Assembly: GCF_004368405.1 (NCBI RefSeq)
Contig: NZ_SBJH01000071.1
Span: 20,599-84,598, forward strand
Length of the DNA: 64,000 nucleotides
Direction of reading: 5' to 3'
From: Olivibacter sp. XZL3
GTDB taxonomy: Bacteria > Bacteroidota > Bacteroidia > Sphingobacteriales > Sphingobacteriaceae
The notes below the pieces were generated by a model. That model saw only the letters and a program-made list of their open reading frames with translations. It searched no databases and was not told where the DNA came from. Both the position numbers and the translations under genes were made by a program. Position 1 is the first letter of the stretch. Each line of letters starts with the position of its first letter. This document shows, one piece after another, positions 1-7,995 of this stretch.

Positions 1-249
1 AGCAGTCTGAAAGACCAACAAACCCAACATCGCCAACGTCATCAAATTGAGTCCTTCGTAGTTATTCTTCAGAATAAACTCGTCCAAGGTATATTCCACC
101 AGCATAGGCAAAAGTGGAGAAATGCCTGCTACTACAAGTGTTAACAGAACCGACCAAACAAAATAGCTACGATAAGGTCGTAAATATTTCCCCAACCTAC
201 CTAATAGTTGAGCATCGTATGTTTTACCCGTTATCTTTGCTTCACTCAT
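1..249 (-). CDS. ABC transporter, permease N-terminus (partial)
   Basis: The first 83 codons of a minus-strand gene that leaves the window at base 1. It begins MSEAKITGKTYDAQLLGRLG and then shows the membrane segment YFVWSVLLTLVVAGISPLLP followed by a loop with YTLDEFIL and a second hydrophobic stretch (LMTLAMLGLLVFQ). This is the usual start of a fused permease-ATPase exporter of the MsbA/LmrA kind (TMD, then nucleotide-binding domain). The ATG at 249 is chosen because it is preceded by a purine-rich GAGGA about 20 bases upstream and gives the standard N-terminus. Substrate cannot be told because the ATPase and most of the transmembrane domain are outside the window. It lies downstream of truA on the same strand, about 180 bp away. 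Confidence 0.7.
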   Translation of the reverse strand, partial: MSEAKITGKTYDAQLLGRLGKYLRPYRSYFVWSVLLTLVVAGISPLLPMLVEYTLDEFILKNNYEGLNLMTLAMLGLLVFQTA

Positions 250-375
250 ATTTACATTCGCTGCTTTGGATCCTCAGACACCCGCTTACGGCTTTTGTTT
301 GTTGATGCACTGTTCATTTTTTAACGAATCATAAGCCCGACCGACCTAGGCCCGACTTTTTCTTATGACTTTCGA

Positions 376-456
376 TTTTTGAATTTTTAATTTCCACTTT
401 TTACCACCCCTACGAGAGGCAAACTTTTTAATTTTGAATTTTGAATTTTGAATTTT
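376..456. repeat. TTTTGAA heptad repeat at the truA 3' end
   Basis: Short direct repeats of a TTTTGAA unit: four near-perfect units at about 430-456 and a second cluster at about 376-395 in the same orientation, each followed by a TTTCCAC/TTTTCAC-like segment. Such AT-rich heptad repeats are common between genes in Bacteroidota. Here the first cluster overlaps the last codons of truA. Confidence 0.6.
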
Positions 457-1225
457 CACTTTGTTCATCCCAAGGATACAAAACTTCTGTGAGATACAGG
501 CCACAAGCTGGGACAGAAACGCCGGCCGCACTTCTGCTCTTACTCTTAATCACCTGGTGAATATATGCCGGATCATGCTTTCGGTATCCGATTTCCATCA
601 AGGTGCCTACGATCGCTCTCACCATATTCCTTAAAAATCGATCGGCGGATATATAAAAAACCAATCGCCCTTCATCCAACCACCGCCATTCCGCACGAAA
701 GAGCCGGCAGTTGTTCGTAAAAACTTGTGTATGGGATTTGCTGAAACAGCTAAAGTCCCGATAGCTCATCATTTGTCTAGCCGCTTCGTTCATGGCGGCC
801 ACATTTGGCCGTTCTCTCAGCTGCCATGAAAAATTGTGAAGAAAGGGATTCTTACTGAAATGGATGTGGTATTCGTAAGATCGCTTGATGGCATCAAAGC
901 GTGCATGTGCTTCGGCAGCAACAACAAACAGCCGTTTTACTGCAATGTCTACTGGCAATAAGGCATTTAAGCTTGCCACTATGCGCTCTTCCCGACCTTC
1001 AACAGTTCCTTCCTCATCATCAAAATGCGCGTAAAGCTGCGTAGCGTGCACGCCGGTATCCGTTCTTCCACAACCCAACGTTTGCACCTCGCTTCTCAAC
1101 ACGGTACTTAATACGCCGTTAAGTACCTCCTGCACACTTATGGCGTTTTTCTGGATCTGCCAGCCGTGATAAGCCCCTCCGTTAAATGCAAGTTCTATAA
1201 AATATCGTTTCCTCTCTGGTTTCAC
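428..1225 (-). CDS. truA: tRNA pseudouridine(38-40) synthase TruA
   Basis: Converts uridines 38-40 in the anticodon stem-loop of many tRNAs to pseudouridine. The signature GCGRTDTGVHA with the catalytic aspartate lies about residues 55-65, preceded by the family's YHGWQIQ segment near the start; the second half has RFLRNMVRAIVGTLMEIG and ends with the usual CGLYLTEVLYP. No ATG is available: reading starts at TTG (1234) or GTG (1225). I choose GTG because it gives the family-like VKPERKRYFIEL start and because a -7-like TAAGTTTG covers 1232-1239, which would put the transcript start near the GTG. The final eight residues (NSKFKIQN) are encoded by the TTTTGAA repeat and are not part of the family domain. 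Minus strand, divergent from the DUF4293 gene. Confidence 0.92.
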   Translation of the reverse strand: MKPERKRYFIELAFNGGAYHGWQIQKNAISVQEVLNGVLSTVLRSEVQTLGCGRTDTGVHATQLYAHFDDEEGTVEGREERIVASLNALLPVDIAVKRLFVVAAEAHARFDAIKRSYEYHIHFSKNPFLHNFSWQLRERPNVAAMNEAARQMMSYRDFSCFSKSHTQVFTNNCRLFRAEWRWLDEGRLVFYISADRFLRNMVRAIVGTLMEIGYRKHDPAYIHQVIKSKSRSAAGVSVPACGLYLTEVLYPWDEQSENSKFKIQN

Positions 1226-1307
1226 TACCTGCAAACTTAGATAAAAGTAAGAAGATTTTTAACATCAACCGTTAAGTCTTTCATCACAATGGGGCCGGTG
1301 TTTCAGC

Positions 1308-1338
1308 CTTGTGTCTTGACCTGAATATCTTATCTTTG
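1308..1338 (+). promoter_or_regulatory. Bacteroidota-type promoter for the DUF4293 gene
   Basis: CTTG at 1308-1311, a 19-bp spacer and TATCTTTG at 1331-1338 match the -33/-7 consensus (TTTG, TAnnTTTG). It lies 22 bp before the ATG at 1361. Confidence 0.7.
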
Positions 1339-1360
1339 CAAGAACATATATTTTTTTCAC

Positions 1361-1840
1361 ATGATACAGCGCATACAAACTGTTTGGCTATTACTGGCTT
1401 CTGTAACCATCTTAGCTTTATTTCTATTCCCTTACGCACAGTTTTCCGACAATAGTGGTATTGCCATGGCATTAAAGGTAACTGGCGTCTTAAATCACGC
1501 AGGTGGACAAAATCAATCGAGCACCTCCTTTGCATTTGTTCTTCAGTCAATTGCAACAATTTTACTTGCAATATTGCCTTTCATCACAGTGTTAAAATAT
1601 AAAAATAGAAGGAAGCAAATAAGTTTAATTTTGATAAGCCTTTTGCTTGTGATTCTTTTCGCTTTTTGGCTATTTATCTCTGCAAACACGGCGGTGGAAG
1701 CCGTTAACAAAACGATCGAACTGAACAATATCGGTATTGGTGCATTACTCATCCTTCCGTATATTGTTTTCCTGCTCCTCGCTATGAGAGGGATTAATCA
1801 TGATACGAAACTCATTAAATCGGCGGATCGTCTACGATAG
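1361..1840 (+). CDS. DUF4293 family membrane protein
   Basis: A 159-residue integral membrane protein. The start MIQRIQTVWLLLASV is characteristic of DUF4293, a family found in Bacteroidota and of unknown function. Four hydrophobic segments are visible: about residues 7-25, 57-78, 85-106 and 124-142, separated by a short polar loop rich in basic residues (KYKNRRKQ). It stands divergent from truA, an arrangement often seen for this family in Bacteroidota, and is followed by its own terminator, so it appears to be a single-gene transcript. No catalytic motif is visible and I do not assign a function. Confidence 0.85.
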   Translation: MIQRIQTVWLLLASVTILALFLFPYAQFSDNSGIAMALKVTGVLNHAGGQNQSSTSFAFVLQSIATILLAILPFITVLKYKNRRKQISLILISLLLVILFAFWLFISANTAVEAVNKTIELNNIGIGALLILPYIVFLLLAMRGINHDTKLIKSADRLR

Positions 1841-1866
1841 TGTGTATTTTTTGAGAAAAAATGTGG

Positions 1867-1893
1867 AAAAGGACGAGAAATCGTCCTTTTTTT
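1867..1893 (+). terminator. Intrinsic terminator after the DUF4293 gene
   Basis: Stem AAAAGGACGA / TCGTCCTTTT closed by a GAAA tetraloop and followed by more T residues. Its position also argues that the open frame beginning at 1861 is not the true start of the next gene. Confidence 0.85.
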
Positions 1894-2028
1894 AGCACAA
1901 AACTAAAGCAACAAATCAAGCAGAAGAAACTAATAATCAACACGTTAAATTACAACAAGAAGAATGGTCTAATTTTTGGTCACTATGCAGTAATTTCAAA
2001 AAACAATTTAGAAACGAAATTAAATTTT

Positions 2029-3330
2029 ATGATCAGTAACTTTAGACTAAGAAAAACTAGCTCTCTAATTGCTTTAGCGTGTTTTGCTGCTGCACCAGCA
2101 TTCGCTCAAACAACAGAGGTTAATGATGTAAAGCCATTCGCTCCTGAAAGCGAATTTAGGACATGGTCCATCGGCGTCGGAGCAGGCGTTATCAACCAAT
2201 GGAATGTGATGGGTTTCCGGAGAGATTTTAGGTCGGTAGAAAGCCAGTTAGGTTATAACTTCTATGTTAAAAAACAAATAACACCCTCTTTTGGACTTAA
2301 GGCGGAGTATTTAGGCGGAAAGCTGAACGGCAGTAGTGAAGCAAATGCTGACAAGTTCTCGACCAAGTTACCTTGGTCTGCCGCTTTAAGTGCAGATATC
2401 ACGTTGGCAAACATCAATTGGAGACAAGAAGGCGTAATTAAGCCTTATGTAGCAATTGGTGTAGGAGCGCTTAGTTATAATCCAACGACGACTATAGGAG
2501 GCGTTGAACAAGAGCTTGGCTCAACCACCAAGGCGTTTATCCCAGCGGGCCTTGGACTTAAATTTGGCGTTGCTAACGGAATTAACGTCGATTTAGGCTA
2601 TCAGGTGAATTTAGCCAACACAGCAACGCTAGATGGAGTAAACACCGGCACAAAAGACATGTTTTCCTATGTGCATGCCGGTCTGGAATTTGCTTTGGGA
2701 GATGCCACCAAACCATTCCTTGCCAGTCGCAATCCGGTAGTGGATATGCGCAAAGAATACCAAGCTAGTTATGATGAATTAGCGGCTGCCTTAAAAGCAC
2801 AGAAAGAGGAAAATGAAACGCTGAAAGCGCAATTAGCGACCGACTTAGCGGACGATGATGGAGACGGTGTGGCAAATAAATTTGATAAATGTCCGGGTAC
2901 GGCCGCAGACACGAAAGTAGACGGGTCTGGTTGTCCGCTCCCTGAAGCAAAACAAGTAGTACAACAAATCACGGTGACTGAAGAAGACCGTCGAGTAGTT
3001 GACGAAGCAATTAAAAACCTCGAGTTTGATCTGAGCAAAGCAACCATTCGTCCGAGCTCTTATCCTAGTCTGGACAAGGTGGCTAAACTGTTAGTAGAAA
3101 AGAACTTCAGTCTGAAGTTGGCAGGACACACCGACAACACGGGCTCCATGAATTTAAACATGCGTTTGTCGAAAGAGCGTGCTGAAGCTGTTAAAGCATA
3201 TTTAGTAAGCAAGGGAGCTAATCCGTCGCGCATAGAGGCAACCGGTTACGGGCCAACTCAACCTATTGCGACGAATGCAACAGCGGAAGGGCGTCAAGCA
3301 AATCGCCGAGTAGAATTTACCTTATACTAA
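2029..3330 (+). CDS. OmpA family outer membrane protein
   Basis: A 433-residue envelope protein that ties the outer membrane to peptidoglycan. The ATG at 2029 gives a clean signal peptide (basic RLRK, hydrophobic LIALACFAAA, cleavage after APAFA, about residue 26); the longer frame from 1861 runs through a terminator and is rejected. Order: N-terminal beta-barrel of about 230 residues, a short coiled linker (QKEENETLKAQLA), one calcium-binding type-3 thrombospondin repeat (DDDGDGVANKFDKCPGT, about 274-300), then the OmpA C-terminal domain (about 325-433) with LAGHTDNTGS, RLSKERAEAVKAYL and the terminal RRVEFTLY. The TSP3 segment contains the paired cysteines typical of the family. Monocistronic, with a strong terminator after it. 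Confidence 0.92.
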   Translation: MISNFRLRKTSSLIALACFAAAPAFAQTTEVNDVKPFAPESEFRTWSIGVGAGVINQWNVMGFRRDFRSVESQLGYNFYVKKQITPSFGLKAEYLGGKLNGSSEANADKFSTKLPWSAALSADITLANINWRQEGVIKPYVAIGVGALSYNPTTTIGGVEQELGSTTKAFIPAGLGLKFGVANGINVDLGYQVNLANTATLDGVNTGTKDMFSYVHAGLEFALGDATKPFLASRNPVVDMRKEYQASYDELAAALKAQKEENETLKAQLATDLADDDGDGVANKFDKCPGTAADTKVDGSGCPLPEAKQVVQQITVTEEDRRVVDEAIKNLEFDLSKATIRPSSYPSLDKVAKLLVEKNFSLKLAGHTDNTGSMNLNMRLSKERAEAVKAYLVSKGANPSRIEATGYGPTQPIATNATAEGRQANRRVEFTLY

Positions 3331-3353
3331 AAAGAGACTTCTAAGTCATTAAT

Positions 3354-3386
3354 AAAAACGGCCGTCTATCACGGCCGTTTTTTATT
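3354..3386. terminator. Terminator between the ompA-like gene and the convergent mini-M56 gene
   Basis: Stem AAAAACGGCCGT / ACGGCCGTTTTT with a 5-base loop (CTATC) and flanking A and T tracts, so it can act on both strands. The end of the minus-strand gene (3382) lies at its right edge. Confidence 0.88.
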
Positions 3387-3714
3387 TTAAGTAATTTAAA
3401 AAGCTCCAAAGGCGTCTTGCCTTTAAATAATTCGCGCGTTTGTCATTAGTATAAGCTTCTCGTTCGAAACATATCATGCGGTATGCACGACTGGCATCTT
3501 TACAAATGCACCACCGAAGCAGCCACTCAGCAACATACCAAATATAAAACGGCAGAATCAACAGCTCGAGTTGTTGCCTAAGATGAATCTTCTCATGCCT
3601 TAAGAGCTCTGCCGAAATGCCTTGCTGCTTTAATGAGGTGTTTACAATCACAAAAGGCCATAAAGCCATGGCCTGGATTCTACTATTCGACGGAATAATA
3701 TAGTGAATTATCAT
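3382..3714 (-). CDS. Small membrane protein with an HExxH motif (mini-M56 type)
   Basis: A 110-residue protein starting at the ATG at 3714 (a TTG at 3729 would add five residues). It has HEKIH, an HExxH zinc-binding motif, near residue 40, then a hydrophobic segment (LLILPFYIWYVAEWLLRW) and, about 30 residues later, FEREAY, whose glutamate could be the third zinc ligand. This arrangement resembles the core of BlaR1-type M56 membrane metallopeptidases without sensor or extra helices. Small proteins of this form are, to my recollection, common but unstudied in Bacteroidota. It begins 27 bp after the end of the anti-sigma/beta-barrel gene on the same strand, so it probably belongs to that operon. 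Protease activity is an inference from the motif only. Confidence 0.7.
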   Translation of the reverse strand: MIIHYIIPSNSRIQAMALWPFVIVNTSLKQQGISAELLRHEKIHLRQQLELLILPFYIWYVAEWLLRWCICKDASRAYRMICFEREAYTNDKRANYLKARRLWSFLNYLK

Positions 3715-3741
3715 AAGCTTAACGGGCAATCAAACATGCCC

Positions 3742-5079
3742 TTAAAAACTGGTAATTACCCGAACTCCTCCATAACGAAGATTCATATCCTGATTGGATA
3801 AGCTGCCAATGGGAATCTTAAAAAAGGGTTCAACAGCTATACCAACCTTTTTTGAAACCGGCATTCTCCTTCCAAAAGAGAAATTGAGAAATCCAGAATA
3901 ACTGCTCCCCTGTAACAGCGTTTCATTTGATTTCTCGCTTACACTGCTTATTTGAAATTCGGGCTGGCTAAATGCATAACCTTCGGTATTTTGTACCGTT
4001 CTATTATTAATAGGCGTACGGGTCACAAAGTGGTCTATCCGATCTTCGTTCAACACCGCAAAGAAAGAAATACCTGCGGTAGCATAGAACTGCTTACTTA
4101 CTTGATATTTAATATCAATTGGAATATCAAGGGCTAACAGATTGGTATTGATTGAGGTCAATTCTTTTGTTTCAAGTGACCTGGCAGTGAACATTGGCGA
4201 TGCCTCACTCAGCGAGGCATTGACAGGCAAATTTGAAGCTCCATTCGATGTGCTGGGAGAAGATTGGCGAAACCCCAAATCGACCAACGAGACACCTGAA
4301 CCGATAGATACCTTTTTTGAAATATTGTAAGCAACGGTTACTCCTCCTCCCATGTTAAAACGCTCATCCGTTAAAGAGGGCGCAACCATAAGACCTATGT
4401 TCCAACGCCTATCAGCGGTCTCATCGGTTCTATCGCCCGATACCCGAACTGAAGAACTGTTTTCACTTAACATTTGGATTAATGCCTCTTCTCTTTCTTT
4501 GGCAGACAAATTAGCCGTTCCGGTGCTTTTCTCTCCCGACTCATGGGTAGGCCTTTCGCTGCTCTCTGTGCTGCGATTAAAGGGTAGAAGCGCGGTTCTG
4601 TTCTCAGTGAGTTCGGAAGTACTGTTATCGGCGTTCATCAGCTTTTCATTATCAAATGCAACAGCATGACTCACCGCTGTCTCTTCTTTTGCTTTTCTCT
4701 CAGGCACCTTCGCTAATATGCTTTTGTTGTTTTCTACTCTCCTTTTCAATCGCAGTGCTCCAACTGTTTTATTACGGTTAGTAACGGTTGGTTCTTGCCC
4801 GACTAACGACTCGCCCTCGCTTTTTTCAGCCTTATCGGTTTGCGTATAGTCTGTTGACGACTTAATTTGTTGTTCTACCGTGTTTCTATTAATAAAAAAT
4901 ACCAGTCCCACCAAAATGGCAGCAGCAGCACCGCTAAAGTACCAGATTGGCAGCACCCTTTTCGCTGATTTTTGCTTCCTCGCAAACCGCTCCCACGCCC
5001 CTTCTCTATAAGGCGCTGAATGTGCTCGCAAGACCTCCGCCATACGATCGATCAGTTCCTTATTATCTTTCTCTTTCAT
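3742..5079 (-). CDS. Dual membrane-spanning anti-sigma / outer membrane beta-barrel protein
   Basis: A 445-residue protein with three parts. Residues 1-45 are a soluble, charged segment (MKEKDNKELIDRMAEVLRAH, then WERFARKQKSAKR) that sits where an anti-sigma domain would be. Residues about 46-64 form one inner-membrane helix (FSGAAAAILVGLVFFI). Residues about 65-215 are low-complexity, charged and Ser/Thr/Glu-rich, as expected of a disordered periplasmic linker. From about 220 (RRWNIGLMVAPSL) to the terminal phenylalanine (GGVRVITSF) the sequence alternates as a beta-barrel. The gene follows an ECF sigma factor by 18 bp. The layout matches the Dma architecture (dual membrane-spanning anti-sigma) known from Bacteroides thetaiotaomicron. 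Anti-sigma activity is inferred from layout and neighbour. Confidence 0.78.
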   Translation of the reverse strand: MKEKDNKELIDRMAEVLRAHSAPYREGAWERFARKQKSAKRVLPIWYFSGAAAAILVGLVFFINRNTVEQQIKSSTDYTQTDKAEKSEGESLVGQEPTVTNRNKTVGALRLKRRVENNKSILAKVPERKAKEETAVSHAVAFDNEKLMNADNSTSELTENRTALLPFNRSTESSERPTHESGEKSTGTANLSAKEREEALIQMLSENSSSVRVSGDRTDETADRRWNIGLMVAPSLTDERFNMGGGVTVAYNISKKVSIGSGVSLVDLGFRQSSPSTSNGASNLPVNASLSEASPMFTARSLETKELTSINTNLLALDIPIDIKYQVSKQFYATAGISFFAVLNEDRIDHFVTRTPINNRTVQNTEGYAFSQPEFQISSVSEKSNETLLQGSSYSGFLNFSFGRRMPVSKKVGIAVEPFFKIPIGSLSNQDMNLRYGGVRVITSF

Positions 5080-5097
5080 GGTTAATATACTATACTT

Positions 5098-5700
5098 TTA
5101 TTGTTTCCCAATAGCAAACTCTTCAATATAAAGCTTCCTTAGCCGTTGCTTTGCGCGGGTAAGGTAAGTTCTCGAAGTACTGTCAGGTATGTTCAACATC
5201 TTTCCTATTTCCTCATGGGCATATCCTTCAACTTCGTATAGATTAAAAATAATTCTTTGAATCTCAGGTAGTCTTTCTAAAAGCTTTAGGATATCGTCCG
5301 CAAACAGCTTGTCCGACGCATTGATCAAAACAGGACTTACATCCTGCTCTCCCACTTCCTCCATCGCTACCATATGTTTTTTCGAACGCAATAAGTCGAT
5401 GGATAGGTTCGCCGCAATTCTGGCCAACCAGCCTCTGAAGGATTTTTCGAGCACAGTTCCCTCGCCTACCCGATTAAACCGTGCCAAATTTTTAAAAGCT
5501 TTGATAAAAGCTTCATTCACCAACTCTTCAGCATCATATTCGCTTTTAACATATCTGGTTACCACCGCTGATACATATCCATAGTATTTCTTGTAGATGA
5601 ATTCTTTTGCCCGCTCATCGTCCGTTTGGACACAAGCATCCAATGCACCATCCAGTGTTAATGTCTTCTTTTTACTTAAAAATCCTACACGGTAATTCAC
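5098..5700 (-). CDS. ECF-type RNA polymerase sigma factor
   Basis: A 200-residue sigma-70 family member with the two expected regions: sigma-2 (AKEFIYKKYYGYVSAVV, then YDAEELVNEAFIKAFKNL and FRGWLARIAANLSIDLLR) and sigma-4 (LERLPEIQRIIFNLYEVEGY, then the helix-turn-helix HEEIGKMLNIPDSTSRTYLTRAKQRLR). The start is a GTG at 5700, because no ATG occurs before the conserved domain; a shorter GTG/TTG start cannot be excluded. It is the first gene of a minus-strand cassette with the anti-sigma/beta-barrel fusion, which should hold it inactive at the inner membrane until an outer-membrane signal arrives. No recognisable target promoter can be named from the window. Confidence 0.9.
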   Translation of the reverse strand: MNYRVGFLSKKKTLTLDGALDACVQTDDERAKEFIYKKYYGYVSAVVTRYVKSEYDAEELVNEAFIKAFKNLARFNRVGEGTVLEKSFRGWLARIAANLSIDLLRSKKHMVAMEEVGEQDVSPVLINASDKLFADDILKLLERLPEIQRIIFNLYEVEGYAHEEIGKMLNIPDSTSRTYLTRAKQRLRKLYIEEFAIGKQ

Positions 5701-6094
5701 TGCAGCAATACAACTAGTTTGGAAAGCGTTTTATCCTTCTTAGTCAACAAAACAATCAAAGCTCATTCAAAAGTACACAAACCTCTTAACAAAGGCTATC
5801 CTTAATTTTCCGGTTTGCAAAGGATTGCTCTTGTTAATCTGAGTTCGACCATTCTTTATGAGCTCAGCAATTCACTAGCAATCCTAGGCAACGCTGCATA
5901 GGACAGCTATTGGATTAGTTTTGCCTATTTTTCCACTTCTGAGCAGAAAATAATAATCAAACTAGATTATTACACTCATTCTTATCAAACTAGCCATTCG
6001 CTTCTTTTATAAAAACCGTCTGGTGGTCCCTTTTTGTCCATACGCTTGTCTAACGAACGTGACAAGGGAAACGCTACAGTTTACTCACTACTCC
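5701..6094. other. Intergenic region between the sigma factor gene and lysS
   Basis: About 390 bp without a supported gene. A 9-bp inverted repeat (AGGATTGCT at 5821-5829, AGCAATCCT at 5877-5885) with a long loop is the only structure noted. A -7-like TACTTTTG on the minus strand (5768-5775) lacks a correctly spaced -33 element. Confidence 0.5.
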
Positions 6095-6126
6095 TTTGCA
6101 TATCAGACCAAATTTGTCTAAGTTTG
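6095..6126 (+). promoter_or_regulatory. Promoter for lysS
   Basis: TTTG at 6095-6098, a 20-bp spacer and TAAGTTTG at 6119-6126 fit the Bacteroidota -33/-7 consensus well. The predicted leader before the lysS ATG is about 70 nt. Confidence 0.75.
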
Positions 6127-6200
6127 CGAAAAATCAGAGCCAGGTTACTTCGTAAAAAACCTAGGGTTCTTCCTCCTTCAAGAGTGTTATATTAAAGTAA

Positions 6201-7919
6201 ATGAGCAGCATTTTATCAGAACAAGAAGTATTACGCCGACAGGCTTTGGATCAATTGGTTCAACTAGGAATAGATCCCTATCCAGCAGAAGCATTTGATG
6301 TCAACGTGAATGCCCGTGACATACACGAAAATTATGACCGCGACAAACTAAACTATAAAAACATTAGTATCGCCGGCCGTATGATGAGCAGAAGAGTAAT
6401 GGGGAGCGCCTCCTTCTTTGAACTGCAAGATGCTACCGGCCGCATACAGGTTTATCTCACCAGAGATGAGCTCTGCCCTACCGAAGATAAAACCTTGTAT
6501 AATACTGTATTTAAGAAGTTACTCGATATAGGCGACTTTATAGGCGTCAAAGGCCATGTATTCACCACACAAACCGGAACGATTTCCATCCATGCCGCTG
6601 AAATAAAACTGTTGGCAAAATCGCTTAAACCACTTCCGGTGGTTAAGGAAGCCGACGGTAAGGTGTTCGACGCTGTAACCGATCCGGAGTTTCGCTATCG
6701 ACAGCGTTATGTTGATTTGGTAGTGAATCCACATGTCCGCGAGACTTTCACGAAAGTGACAAAAATCAAATCCGCCATCCGCCAGTTTTTGGATGAACAA
6801 GGCGCCATTGAAGTTGACACACCTGTTTTACAGAGTATACCTGGGGGCGCTGCCGCCAGACCATTCATTACACATCACAACGCTCTCGACATTCCATTGT
6901 ATTTACGTATTGCCAACGAGTTATATTTAAAACGCTTAATTGTTGGCGGCTACGACTGGGTTTATGAGTTCAGTAGAAACTTTCGCAATGAAGGGATGGA
7001 TAGAACCCATAATCCTGAATTTACTGTGCTCGAGTTCTACGTAGCGTACAAAGACTACCTTTGGATGATGGATATCACCGAGCAGCTCTTTGAAAAAGTC
7101 GCGATCGCAACGAATGGCAAAACGACTATACAAGTCGGCAACAAGGACATTAACTTCGCAGCTCCTTATAAACGGATTAGCATATATGACGCGATAAAAG
7201 AACATACGGGCTTTGACGTCGCAGGCTTAGACGAAGCGGGACTAAAAGAGGTCTGCAAGCAACTCGATATCGCCGTGGACGAAAGCATGGGTAAAGGAAA
7301 GCTCATTGATGAAATTTTTGGAGAAAAATGTGAACATCATTATATACAGCCAACCTTTATCATCGACTATCCGGTCGAGATGAGTCCTTTAACGAAAAAG
7401 CATCGCAGTAAAGAAGGTCTTGTTGAACGTTTTGAGCTCATGGTGAACGGCAAGGAATTAGCGAATGCTTATTCCGAACTTAATGATCCGATAGACCAGC
7501 TTAAGCGTTTCGAAGACCAATTGAAATTAATGGAACGCGGCGACGATGAGGCTATGTTTATAGATTATGACTTTCTACGCGCCTTGGAATACGGTATGCC
7601 CCCCACTTCCGGTATCGGTATTGGCATCGATCGGCTAGCAATGTTAATGACCAACCAAGCGAGTATACAAGACGTATTGTTTTTCCCACAAATGCGACCT
7701 GAAAAGGTTGTGAAAGTAGCCTCTGTTGGCGACTACGAATCGCAGGGAGTTCCTGCTGTTTGGGTCCCTGTGTTACAGAAAATGGGCCTTACAACCATTG
7801 AGGCGTTGAAAGGGGCAAACCCAAACAAAGTCTTTAATGACTTGGGCGGATTACGCAAGAAGATGAAAATTGAAGCCGCGATGCCGACAAAAGACGAGGT
7901 GTTGGAGTGGTTTAAATAA
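6201..7919 (+). CDS. lysS: Lysyl-tRNA synthetase (class II)
   Basis: Charges tRNA-Lys with lysine in the cytosol. The 572-residue protein has the N-terminal OB-fold anticodon-binding domain (SIAGRMMSRRVMGSASFFEL, about 55-75) and the class II catalytic core with motif 2 (FRNEGMDRTHNPEF, near residue 260) and motif 3 (GIGIGIDRLAML, near 470). A C-terminal extension of about 60 residues after the core (VPVLQKMGLTTIEALKGANP and onward) is, to my recollection, usual for lysS in this phylum. The ATG at 6201 follows the leader of the promoter just upstream. Monocistronic; the next gene is convergent. Confidence 0.97.
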   Translation: MSSILSEQEVLRRQALDQLVQLGIDPYPAEAFDVNVNARDIHENYDRDKLNYKNISIAGRMMSRRVMGSASFFELQDATGRIQVYLTRDELCPTEDKTLYNTVFKKLLDIGDFIGVKGHVFTTQTGTISIHAAEIKLLAKSLKPLPVVKEADGKVFDAVTDPEFRYRQRYVDLVVNPHVRETFTKVTKIKSAIRQFLDEQGAIEVDTPVLQSIPGGAAARPFITHHNALDIPLYLRIANELYLKRLIVGGYDWVYEFSRNFRNEGMDRTHNPEFTVLEFYVAYKDYLWMMDITEQLFEKVAIATNGKTTIQVGNKDINFAAPYKRISIYDAIKEHTGFDVAGLDEAGLKEVCKQLDIAVDESMGKGKLIDEIFGEKCEHHYIQPTFIIDYPVEMSPLTKKHRSKEGLVERFELMVNGKELANAYSELNDPIDQLKRFEDQLKLMERGDDEAMFIDYDFLRALEYGMPPTSGIGIGIDRLAMLMTNQASIQDVLFFPQMRPEKVVKVASVGDYESQGVPAVWVPVLQKMGLTTIEALKGANPNKVFNDLGGLRKKMKIEAAMPTKDEVLEWFK

Positions 7920-7927
7920 TGGTCAAG

Positions 7928-7995
7928 ACTTGTCAGTTATGAGTTGTGAGCCTCAAAATGAAAAGCCCATAACCCATAACTGGCAACTCACAAGC
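7928..7995. repeat. Inverted repeat of the AACTCATAACTC type between lysS and the SDR gene
   Basis: CAGTTATGAGTT (7934-7945) pairs with AACCCATAACTG (7971-7982) with one mismatch, flanked by further AACTCACAA/TTGTGAG copies. It could act as a bidirectional 3'-end structure between the two convergent genes. A related piece occurs at 8944-8975. Confidence 0.55.

Noticed and set aside
1861..2028. N-terminal extension of the OmpA-type protein
   Set aside because: It runs through a strong terminator and lacks a signal peptide; the ATG at 2029 gives a proper one.
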